Shown here: positions 1-5,699 of the stretch, piece after piece | How the letters are laid out: every line of letters starts with the position of its first letter | How positions within the stretch are numbered: position 1 is the first letter of the stretch | Notes under the pieces: generated by a model | What the model was told of the DNA's origin: nothing | What the model saw: the letters and a program-made list of their open reading frames with translations, nothing else | Database searches by the model: none | Position numbers and translations under genes: made by a program | NCBI GenBank assembly: GCA_016202845.1 | Contig: JACQNW010000117.1 | Location: forward strand, 1 to 7,435 | Length of the DNA stretch: 7,435 bases | Source: Candidatus Aenigmatarchaeota archaeon | GTDB taxonomy: Archaea > Aenigmatarchaeota > Aenigmatarchaeia > GW2011-AR5 | Direction: 5' to 3'

Positions 1-36
1 ATTCATATGTGCTCTCCCAGGCTGAGCTACCGTCCC
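1..36 (-). tRNA. tRNA, 5' part only (cut by window edge)
   Basis: Read on the minus strand, bases 36 to 1 begin with a 7-nt acceptor strand GGGACGG, then U8 A9. A D-arm follows with stem GCTC/GAGC (four perfect pairs) around the loop AGCCTGGGA, which carries the invariant A14 and G18 G19. Only ten bases follow the D-arm, so the anticodon and amino acid cannot be assigned. Counted without an intron, positions 32 and 33 would be G and A rather than the near-universal pyrimidine and U33. An intron therefore probably begins in these ten bases, as happens in the neighbouring tRNA-Asn. The acceptor start overlaps the 3' end of the small gene at 27-293. Confidence is good for a tRNA 5' half and nil for its identity. 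Confidence 0.75.
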
Positions 37-293
37 ATTTCCAAAACCTCAAGAGTTTTAGTCATTATAATCTTCTCAGGTTCTAATAACTTGAGATCTT
101 TGACTATTTTAGGCAATTCTGTATAGTGCTGTTTGCACAGGTTCAGCATGGCTATCTCCTTTTTGACAAGGCTTAGCTGAAATTCATAAACGAGCACGCG
201 TTTATCAGGCAAATTGCCGCATCCAATGAAATTACAATTTTTGTTGTTAACCATGTTGAAATTTGTCAACATGTGATTTAGTAATTTTTCCAT
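27..293 (-). CDS. small Cys/His-rich hypothetical protein (putative zinc site)
   Basis: An 88-residue protein that I cannot assign to a named family. It has a Cys-x4-Cys pair (C20, C25, in NCNFIGCGN) and a later Cys-x2-His pair (C53, H56, in LCKQHY). A strand-rich stretch lies between them and a basic, probably helical tail follows. This spacing suggests a single treble-clef or knuckle-type zinc site, which is inference. The ATG at 293-291 is preceded 4 nt upstream by AGGTGA, a good archaeal Shine-Dalgarno sequence that overlaps the TGA stop of the cupin gene, so the two are translationally linked. The last codons run into the downstream tRNA, and the TAG stop is formed by tRNA bases U8-A9-G10. 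It is the third gene of a Nudix-cupin-small protein set. Confidence 0.7.
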   Translation of the reverse strand: MEKLLNHMLTNFNMVNNKNCNFIGCGNLPDKRVLVYEFQLSLVKKEIAMLNLCKQHYTELPKIVKDLKLLEPEKIIMTKTLEVLEMGR

Positions 294-297
294 TTTT

Positions 298-303
298 TCA
301 CCT
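298..303 (-). promoter_or_regulatory. Shine-Dalgarno site of the 27-293 gene
   Basis: AGGTGA on the minus strand lies 4 nt before the ATG at 293. It matches the anti-Shine-Dalgarno end of archaeal 16S rRNA (CACCU core). The TGA is also the cupin stop codon, which couples the two genes. Confidence 0.7.
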
Positions 304-759
304 GGTTAATCTTACAAATTGTTCATAATCAAAACTTACATCAGGAAGGCCTTCTGTAATCACAACATAATTTTCTGGCTTGAATGGCGGCGCGTTAATT
401 ACAGCCAGCACCAAATGTTTGGTAGGAATTGTGAAATGCGCGGTGTCTGGCAATATAATTATTACTGAATGTCTTTGTACTTTATATTCTTCATATCCTA
501 CTACGACTAAGCCCGAACCTTGGAGCACATAATATACTTCTATCTCTTTATTGGTATGATAGTGTGGTTCTGAAACTCTTAGGTTTCTCATATCAGCTAT
601 TGCAAAACTTTCATTAGGTCTGTTAATTGGATTTGGCAATTCATAAACAGGTCCGCAGCCTGTTTGTTTTGGGGTTACATCTTCCACCAATTTACTCCAG
701 TCTTGCACTGCATCCAGATAAGGTTTCCATGCGTCTAAGATTGTCTGTATATTAATCAT
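298..759 (-). CDS. cupin-domain protein
   Basis: A 153-residue single-domain cupin. Motif 1 is seen as EPHYHTNKEIEVYYVLQG, giving metal ligands H66, H68 and E72, with G81 closing the turn. Motif 2 is reduced but keeps P104 and H108 (LPDTAHF). All four usual metal ligands of the beta-barrel are therefore present. The N-terminal 50 residues hold an amphipathic helix and a GPVYELPNP segment. Cupins of this size include sugar isomerases, epimerases, dioxygenases and ligand sensors, and the sequence does not tell me which, so the substrate is unknown. It starts 2 nt after the stop of the Nudix gene, with a weak GTGA 6 nt upstream of the ATG, and ends 4 nt before the small Cys/His gene, so it is almost certainly co-transcribed with both. 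It has no signal peptide and is presumably cytoplasmic. Confidence 0.88.
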   Translation of the reverse strand: MINIQTILDAWKPYLDAVQDWSKLVEDVTPKQTGCGPVYELPNPINRPNESFAIADMRNLRVSEPHYHTNKEIEVYYVLQGSGLVVVGYEEYKVQRHSVIIILPDTAHFTIPTKHLVLAVINAPPFKPENYVVITEGLPDVSFDYEQFVRLTR

Positions 760-761
760 AT

Positions 762-1193
762 TTATTCACTAAAATCTTCTGAATGATAAATCTTTCCTGT
801 TTTATATGAAATCAAATAAAGCTTTACAGCCTCAAAAAGAGGCTCTGGCAGACTTTCTATATCAAACCAATCGATACAATCAAATTTTTCAGGTTCCATT
901 ATTTTAGGCTCTTCTTCTGTGGCAGCAGTAAATCCAATATTAATGTAGTGTTTTCCGTATTTTATTATGTTGCATACGCAAAGGAATTTCAGGCTTTTTA
1001 ATTCTATTCCATACTCCTCTTGTATTTCCCTTTTTATCGCTTTTTCAGGCGTTTCTCCAAATTCTAGGTGGCCACCACCTGTTCCCCAATTTCCATTTCC
1101 AAGTTCAGACGTTCTTCTAGCCATCAACAGTTTGCCATTTTTAAAAATAAGAACACCAACACCTACCTTAGGCATATTTTTCATATCATTCAT
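762..1193 (-). CDS. Nudix hydrolase
   Basis: A 143-residue protein with a complete Nudix box, G-x5-E-x7-REU-x-EE-x-G-U, at residues 41-63 (from GHLEFGE to YGI). E56, E59 and E60 are the expected Mg2+ ligands. The preceding strand GVGVLIFKNGKLLMARR and the GNWGTGGGHLEFGE segment resemble MutT/NUDT15-like enzymes that hydrolyse nucleoside triphosphates or related pyrophosphates. The exact substrate is not decidable from sequence. The first ATG is only 3 nt after the 3' end of tRNA-Asn and has no Shine-Dalgarno. In-frame ATGs at residues 4 and 7 are also possible, and the conserved domain begins just after the latter (MPKVGVGV). The gene has little room for its own promoter and is probably co-transcribed with the tRNA. 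It is followed 2 nt later by the cupin gene. Confidence 0.93.
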   Translation of the reverse strand: MNDMKNMPKVGVGVLIFKNGKLLMARRTSELGNGNWGTGGGHLEFGETPEKAIKREIQEEYGIELKSLKFLCVCNIIKYGKHYINIGFTAATEEEPKIMEPEKFDCIDWFDIESLPEPLFEAVKLYLISYKTGKIYHSEDFSE

Positions 1194-1232
1194 AAGCGCC
1201 CAGGGTCGGATTTGAACCGACGACCTTCTGGT

Positions 1233-1264
1233 GACTGTGTATAAGTGTTTTGCACTTCAGTTCC
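1233..1264 (-). other. tRNA-Asn intron at 37/38 (canonical bulge-helix-bulge)
   Basis: A 32-nt intron between A37 (1265) and A38 (1232). The splice-site fold is textbook. The anticodon stem forms the outer helix. A 3-nt bulge T1234 C1233 A1232 is cut after its second base. A 4-bp central helix pairs CTGT (1270-1267) with ACAG (1238-1235). A 3-nt bulge T1266 A1265 G1264 is also cut after its second base. Inside the intron, AAGTG pairs with CACTT around a CAAAA loop. The tRNA splicing endonuclease should excise it. Confidence 0.88.
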
Positions 1265-1277
1265 TAACAGCCAGACG

Positions 1278-1307
1278 ATTTAGCCAAATGTCGGTTTGTA
1301 CATTGGT
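1278..1307 (-). other. tRNA-Asn intron at non-canonical site 24/25
   Basis: A 30-nt insertion between G24 (1308) and C25 (1277). Removing it restores the D-stem pair G10-C25 and the 7-nt run C25-G26-TCTGG. The intron closes on itself by CCAATGT (1306-1300) pairing with ACATTTGG (1291-1284), with one bulged T. Beside it, TAG (1312-1310) pairs with CTA (1283-1281). This leaves 3-nt bulges AGA (1309-1307) and ATC (1279-1277), each cut after its second base. The central helix is 3 bp plus a G-A mismatch, so this is a relaxed bulge-helix-bulge. The position is inferred from the mature fold, not observed. Confidence 0.78.
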
Positions 1308-1378
1308 CTCTACCAGGCTAAGCTACCCGGGCTTAACAGAACTTTAGTTTTGATCTGTCATTCCAAATAAATGTAACA

Positions 1379-1390
1379 GAATATTTAAAA
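1379..1390 (-). promoter_or_regulatory. candidate TATA box for tRNA-Asn and the Nudix-cupin genes
   Basis: The 68-nt gap 1333-1400 between the topoisomerase VI A stop and the tRNA holds TTTTAAATATTC on the minus strand, about 50 nt before the tRNA 5' end. It would put the transcription start roughly 28 nt before the tRNA, leaving a leader for RNase P. A weaker T-rich box (1372-1362) lies closer. The same T-rich stretch could instead help terminate the upstream operon. This assignment is tentative. Confidence 0.35.
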
Positions 1391-1400
1391 GAAGCAACAA

Positions 1401-2483
1401 CTAGTCTAAGAAGTCTTTGGACTTTAGCTTGTCTGGAAGATATTCCTGAGACATGAACTTCAGGCCTCTGTGGGACAAAGCTTCTATTTCTGCTTTAATT
1501 CCTTTTTCTATCATCAAATTTATTTCCTTCTGCCATTTAGGCTGTTTGAACCATTCGTACTGCAACAGTTCTTTTGCTCGTTTTATGTCCACTTCCTTTG
1601 CTTTGATGATGCATTTTTTTAGGTCATATTTGTAAATGTCTGAAACTGTAAGGCCAAGAAATTTTGCAGATGGCGTTGCTATCCTGTCCGATATGTGAGC
1701 TAGTGATATTGAGCCTGATTTTATCACTGAATAGATGTAAAAACCGTAGCTATCAGCGTCCGTAAAAACATAAACTGGCAGTTTATGTTCTTGATTTAAA
1801 CGTTGTATTAACAATCTTGTACCGCGAGATGGCTGGCCCCCAGTACCTATAAGTATGCATTTCTCTTTTTGCCAGAACTTGTCTTCGTGCAACCTTTCAA
1901 AACCTGCGTTCTTCTCTACAACAACAACTTTTGTGGCATCTACGCTTTTGAAATCAATTTCATCCACAGTGGATGGTATAGACCATCCACCGCTTCCAAG
2001 CTTGGACCAGTCTATGCTGTCACCTCTGTCTCTTATTACAACATTTCCTGCAACTATTCCCTTGCGGTCTGTTGTAAGGTGTAATTGTTCTCTAAGAACA
2101 TCCAAGGCAACTTCCAAGTCAACTATCAATGGGTCAGTCTCCCCCTGTTCATCCACTGTATTTTCATTGCTATCGCCCAGTGTCCGCTTTAAGTTGTAAT
2201 ACATGTCTCTGATGCTTGCGTGAATATTTTCATCAAGTAAGGATTTTGAAAAGGAGGCTACAAGCAAAGTCAGCATGAATTTTTTAGCATGGGCGACATT
2301 GAAGTAGTATCTTTTCGCTGTTTTGTCACCAAGCGTAAGCTGCCCGGCTTTTTTGTCAAAAATTACATTTGAAAGCGCCCGTATTGGTATTTCTATGTCT
2401 GGGTTCTCTTTCTTCTCTATCTGCTTTATGATCTTATTTCCAAGGTCTTCCAGTTTCTTATTTGTAATGTCTTTTTGTGCCAT
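1401..2483 (-). CDS. top6A: DNA topoisomerase VI subunit A
   Basis: The cleavage and religation subunit of the type IIB topoisomerase, homologous to Spo11. It works as an A2B2 tetramer that passes one duplex through another and relaxes or decatenates DNA. At 360 residues it has the usual family length. Numbering from the chosen ATG, the winged-helix 5Y-CAP domain carries SIRDMYYNLKRTLG, whose last Tyr (Y96) is the expected catalytic residue. The Toprim domain shows VVVVEKNAGF (E190) and VFTDADSYGF (D242, D244), the Mg2+ ligands. The start is ATG at 2483 because GTGAT, a Shine-Dalgarno-like site, lies 4 nt upstream. A GTG at 2492 is in frame and would add three residues (the reading MIF). That GTG overlaps the TGA stop of subunit B, so the two subunits are translationally coupled. 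No key residue is missing. Confidence 0.97.
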   Translation of the reverse strand: MAQKDITNKKLEDLGNKIIKQIEKKENPDIEIPIRALSNVIFDKKAGQLTLGDKTAKRYYFNVAHAKKFMLTLLVASFSKSLLDENIHASIRDMYYNLKRTLGDSNENTVDEQGETDPLIVDLEVALDVLREQLHLTTDRKGIVAGNVVIRDRGDSIDWSKLGSGGWSIPSTVDEIDFKSVDATKVVVVEKNAGFERLHEDKFWQKEKCILIGTGGQPSRGTRLLIQRLNQEHKLPVYVFTDADSYGFYIYSVIKSGSISLAHISDRIATPSAKFLGLTVSDIYKYDLKKCIIKAKEVDIKRAKELLQYEWFKQPKWQKEINLMIEKGIKAEIEALSHRGLKFMSQEYLPDKLKSKDFLD

Positions 2484-2487
2484 GAAT

Positions 2488-2492
2488 ATCAC
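2488..2492 (-). promoter_or_regulatory. Shine-Dalgarno site deciding the top6A start
   Basis: GTGAT on the minus strand lies 4 nt before the ATG at 2483 and contains the TGA stop of subunit B. The same GTGAT core precedes the starts at 5681 (minus) and 7152 (plus). It therefore reads better as a ribosome site than as a GTG start at 2492. Confidence 0.6.
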
Positions 2493-4210
2493 TTATTCTG
2501 CTTTTTTAAGTCTGTTTGCTTTGTTTCTTGTTTTGGTTGAACACTAGGCTTAACTTCTTTTACTTCATTCGTATCTGGTTGCCCGTTTTCTTCTTCAAAT
2601 TCTTCTTTGATATGAATCCTGCTTGCTACAAGCTCTTTTAGCTTTTTCTCTACGGGTTTCACGTCAGTCTTTGCTAAAATGGACAAAGCATGCGCGACTT
2701 CCGGAGCATATCTGTCAAAAATTTGCATCCTTCTTTTTTGTTCCCCCGCCCTTCTTTTTCCTGCCAGATATGATGAAAGTTTTCTTGCCGCATCCTGTAT
2801 TGCAAGTTTTGTTTCTTTTATTATTTCCGGATAAGATGCAACGGCTTCCTTGCTTTCTGAAACAAAAGGCACCCACACTGAACATATGTGAACTATCAGT
2901 TTCATAGGCCCAGACGGCAAGTTTCCTGACCTTTGATCAAGGTTGTAGCGCCTCCAATCAACCTGCTTGACAGATTCTGTAAGGCCGCATGCGCTCTGCT
3001 GGTACATAAGCGGAACACGGTTTGCAAATCTCATCAATTCTATTGTTTCGCTTTTTTCCGTGTCTTCTTCCTCTTCAGCCCTTTGCTTTTTGTTAGATTT
3101 TGTATTTTCTGACTGTTCTTCCTGAAAGCCATATATGATTCCAACTTCTATAAGAAAAGGAAAGCCTCGATAAACAGAAGGCTCTCTTGTTATGGTTGTA
3201 ATAAATTCTGCATTAGGATATTCTTTTTTCAAACTTTTTTCCAATTCTCCTGCACCGATAGGCGACAGACAATCCAGAGGCGGACGTTGCACTTTTACTG
3301 TTTGAAGGGCTTTGAGAATTCTTTCTAAATCTGCACCTACAAGCTCTGAAGGCTTCTTTTCTTCTGTAATTTTTGCAACTTTGCATATTTCTTTTGCAGT
3401 CTGGGCGCCGACAGATGAAAATTCGTTTGTGAAAAAAGAAACTATGCTGCGTGATGACGTGTTTGATAGCATTCTTTTCAATATTCCAAATTCCACTCCA
3501 TACGGGTGAGGTTTCATCTCTTTTGGAGGTTTTGGAAGCTCATTAAGAGAGCGCGGAAATATTGTTTTTGTTCCGTCAGGCGCTGTAAATGTTATTTTAG
3601 CATACGGATTTGATACAGACGTTTGTTTCAAATAATCTTCAACGGTTTTCCTGTATCTTCCATGCAAAGCCATTACTACTTTGATACCGCTGGCGCCCAA
3701 TCCCGGCGCTTCAACTTCTTCCTGCTTAATAATCTCAGGCTCGTTTTTCATAGTGTTCAAATGAAGCTCAAGGTAAAATGTTTTTTTCTGGCTTTCTATT
3801 TTTGACCATACTTTTGTCGGCTCGCCTGTTGTAAGCTGCGAGAAAAGCGTAACAGAACTTATGCCAATGCCTTGCTGACCTCTACTCATTTTCAATCTGT
3901 GAAACTTGCTTCCGTATAATAATTTTCCAAAAACACGAGGCATCTGCTCCTTGACAATTCCAGGGCCATTATCCTGAACAGACACTTCGAACAGGTCTTC
4001 TTTAGTATTTTTTATCTTAACGGTCAAATCTGGCAAAATTCCTGCTTCTTCACATGCATCAAGGCTGTTGTCAACCGCTTCCTTAACCGCCATTAACAGT
4101 GATTTTGTCGGGTTATCAAATCCCAAAAGGTGTTTGTTCTTTTCAAAAAATTCACTAACGCTTATTTCTTTCTGGTCTTTTGAAAATTCTTCAGCCGTTT
4201 TTTTTACCAT
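2489..4210 (-). CDS. top6B: DNA topoisomerase VI subunit B
   Basis: The ATPase subunit of topoisomerase VI. Its GHKL domain dimerises on ATP to gate strand passage by subunit A. Motifs in order are the N-box VKEAVDNSLDA (E44, N48), the G1 box QDNGPGI (D80-G84), and the G2 lid SRGQQGIGISS (residues 109-119). A probable H2TH region spans about 230-310 and a transducer domain about 310-480. SGPMKLIVHI places the likely ATP-contacting switch lysine at K437. At 573 residues it is slightly longer than the shortest family members. The excess is an acidic, low-complexity insert at about 364-388 and a charged, probably disordered tail from about 535. The ATG at 4210 is 25 nt after the acyltransferase-fusion stop. 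No clear Shine-Dalgarno is visible, unlike other genes here. It overlaps the subunit A reading frame only at its stop. Confidence 0.97.
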   Translation of the reverse strand: MVKKTAEEFSKDQKEISVSEFFEKNKHLLGFDNPTKSLLMAVKEAVDNSLDACEEAGILPDLTVKIKNTKEDLFEVSVQDNGPGIVKEQMPRVFGKLLYGSKFHRLKMSRGQQGIGISSVTLFSQLTTGEPTKVWSKIESQKKTFYLELHLNTMKNEPEIIKQEEVEAPGLGASGIKVVMALHGRYRKTVEDYLKQTSVSNPYAKITFTAPDGTKTIFPRSLNELPKPPKEMKPHPYGVEFGILKRMLSNTSSRSIVSFFTNEFSSVGAQTAKEICKVAKITEEKKPSELVGADLERILKALQTVKVQRPPLDCLSPIGAGELEKSLKKEYPNAEFITTITREPSVYRGFPFLIEVGIIYGFQEEQSENTKSNKKQRAEEEEDTEKSETIELMRFANRVPLMYQQSACGLTESVKQVDWRRYNLDQRSGNLPSGPMKLIVHICSVWVPFVSESKEAVASYPEIIKETKLAIQDAARKLSSYLAGKRRAGEQKRRMQIFDRYAPEVAHALSILAKTDVKPVEKKLKELVASRIHIKEEFEEENGQPDTNEVKEVKPSVQPKQETKQTDLKKQNK

Positions 4211-4235
4211 GATTATCTTAACTCTTTTTATTTAA

Positions 4236-5681
4236 TCAATTGAATTTATAGACGACCCAACTCATCTTATTATATTTGTCTGGATGAAGCTTGTCTTTGA
4301 ATTGAAACAGGCCACCTGTTTCTGAACCGCCTAAATTTACATGTTTGTAGCCTTTCGCTTTTAGCATCTTACAAATATAAACTATCAAATACTCTGACAA
4401 ATAGCTGTATTCTTGATGAAGCGTTATATTTGCATACAAACCAACAGTATCTGGTGACAACGGTTCTGCAGCAAAAAAAGCTGCTGGTTTACCGGCTATG
4501 TAAATTATTTGTGAAAAAAATGTCTTCCCATTTTTGCCGAGTGGCGGGTGGAAAATTATATTGTCGTAGTCAGAAGGCTGAGAAATATGGACATTTTTTA
4601 TTTCCAGATATTCAAAGAAATTTTTTACTATTTCTAATGCGTCTTTATAGTTAATTTCTGATAAATCTGCTACTTGCAGTTCCTTACCAAATTTTGAATA
4701 AAATCTGTTGTATTTGTCGCCTATGTTGGTCTTTGTATTATTTGAATCCACCAAAATATTTTCAATATTTATTATCTGTTCAGGAAACGTATCATCTTCT
4801 TCCACCGACTGTGCATGCCATGGATAGTTCTCAATTGATGTAAAACCTGCACCAATTAATTTGCTTTTCTGTTCATCTGTTAATTTTTTAACAAAAACGG
4901 GGTTTCCGCTAAGTTCAAGCATAGCCTTTGCAAGGCTCAATATTTTATCGGCAGTGAATTTTCCTATAGGGCGGATAACATGGAAATGCCACCCCCCGCC
5001 CAGAGAGGAACGATCAAAAATACCTATTCCTGCTAGTAATTCGCCATCAAAGAATTTCAATCCAAGTTTCTGATCTCCTGTTCCATTGGCAGCCTGACAA
5101 ATATAATAAAAACTGTTGCCATACGTAAAAGTTTTTTCTTTTTCGAGCATATCATGGAAAAGTTTTTTGTCTTTGTCTGTTATTGGAGATATTCTTCCTC
5201 CAAACCGCTTCATAATTGCATTTTCTAACCTTTTTCTTTCATCTTCTTGGGGTGATTTTATTGGCGGTACTTTTGCATTCTCCCACAAAAAGATAAATTG
5301 CTTCCTGTAATTATCTGCAAGAGTTGGATTTTCAATAATTATAATTTCTCTTGATGTCCACAATATGATTGCGACTTTGTTTCCGTATATATACACTGGT
5401 GTCGGGCTGAATGCATTTTCAGGCATCCATTTGTATACAGATTGTTCCCCAGCAAGAAAGAACAAATCTCCTTCCTTTACAAGCAGTTTTTCCTTTATAC
5501 CATGCTTCATTAAACGAGCTATGTGACCTATAATAGATTTTTTATCAGCCTCTAGAAATTTTCTTTCATCCACACCGCTTATCAAGACTTCCCCGCCTGA
5601 GTCTTTTAAGGTTAGGAAAACATCGTCAAGAAGTTCTGATAGATTTTTACGGCCTTCCATAACTTTTATGAGATTTGTCAT
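4236..5681 (-). CDS. TrmB-type effector domain fused to DUF2156/FemAB-like GNAT acyltransferase
   Basis: A 481-residue protein of two apparent parts. Residues 8-137 resemble the phospholipase-D-like effector domain usually found after the winged helix in TrmB-family archaeal regulators: EVLISGVDERKFLE, then FSPTPVYIYGNKVAIILW (91-108), IIIIENPTLADNYRKQF (113-129) and FLWENAK (131-137). No DNA-binding helix-turn-helix precedes it. Residues from about 160 to 481 look like the double GNAT fold of the DUF2156 / phosphatidylglycerol lysyltransferase C-terminal and FemAB groups. The end is VNLGGSETGGLFQFKDKLHP (448-467), the characteristic NLG-S-x-GL-x-FK signature, where acyl donors such as aminoacyl-tRNA or acyl-CoA are used. 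The donor and acceptor here are unknown. There is no membrane segment. The start is supported by GTGAT 3 nt upstream, 18 nt after the Dim2 stop. I cannot name a characterised homologue. The domain calls are from motif memory. Confidence 0.75.
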   Translation of the reverse strand: MTNLIKVMEGRKNLSELLDDVFLTLKDSGGEVLISGVDERKFLEADKKSIIGHIARLMKHGIKEKLLVKEGDLFFLAGEQSVYKWMPENAFSPTPVYIYGNKVAIILWTSREIIIIENPTLADNYRKQFIFLWENAKVPPIKSPQEDERKRLENAIMKRFGGRISPITDKDKKLFHDMLEKEKTFTYGNSFYYICQAANGTGDQKLGLKFFDGELLAGIGIFDRSSLGGGWHFHVIRPIGKFTADKILSLAKAMLELSGNPVFVKKLTDEQKSKLIGAGFTSIENYPWHAQSVEEDDTFPEQIINIENILVDSNNTKTNIGDKYNRFYSKFGKELQVADLSEINYKDALEIVKNFFEYLEIKNVHISQPSDYDNIIFHPPLGKNGKTFFSQIIYIAGKPAAFFAAEPLSPDTVGLYANITLHQEYSYLSEYLIVYICKMLKAKGYKHVNLGGSETGGLFQFKDKLHPDKYNKMSWVVYKFN

Positions 5682-5684
5682 AGT

Positions 5685-5689
5685 ATCAC
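5685..5689 (-). promoter_or_regulatory. Shine-Dalgarno site of the 4236-5681 gene
   Basis: GTGAT on the minus strand lies 3 nt before the ATG at 5681. It favours this start over the in-frame Met at residue 8. Confidence 0.55.
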
Positions 5690-5699
5690 TTTTAGTCTT

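Larger units (their letters stand above)
1197..1332 (-). tRNA. tRNA-Asn (GUU) with two introns
   Basis: The minus strand 1332-1197 folds to a full tRNA once two insertions are removed. The acceptor GCCCGGG (1332-1326) pairs with CCTGGGC (1204-1198), with discriminator G at 1197 and no encoded CCA. The D-arm has 5' stem GCTT and loop AGCCTGGTA. The anticodon stem TCTGG (1275-1271) pairs with CCAGA (1231-1227), and the loop is CTGTTA plus A, giving anticodon GTT. The variable loop is AGGTC, and the T-arm is GTCGG/CCGAC with loop TTCAAAT. The mature tRNA is 74 nt, leaving 30 nt and 32 nt of intron in the 136-nt gene. Without the first intron removed, the D-stem lacks its last pair (G10-C25). The Nudix start codon follows after only 3 nt. 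Confidence 0.93.

Noticed and set aside
967..1215. A plus-strand reading frame over the Nudix gene and tRNA end
   Set aside because: It is antisense to a perfect Nudix box and runs into the tRNA-Asn, so it is a shadow frame.
1278..1307. Reading the tRNA-Asn with a single long intron or as a tRNA pseudogene
   Set aside because: Only the two-intron model gives complete acceptor, D, anticodon and T stems and a 74-nt product. All invariant bases are present.
1855..2199. A 114-residue plus-strand reading frame inside topoisomerase VI A
   Set aside because: It lies antisense to a gene with every catalytic motif intact, has a Ser/Thr/Leu-rich composition typical of a reverse-frame shadow, and no promoter or ribosome site.
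2484..2492. GTG at 2492 as the start of topoisomerase VI A
   Set aside because: It adds only three residues, and the same bases form a GTGAT ribosome site 4 nt before an ATG. That GTGAT core recurs upstream of two other genes.
4224..4238. TTAAATAAAAAG as an internal promoter for top6B
   Set aside because: It is centred only about 21 nt before the ATG, too close for normal TATA spacing even with a leaderless start. Operon read-through explains expression.
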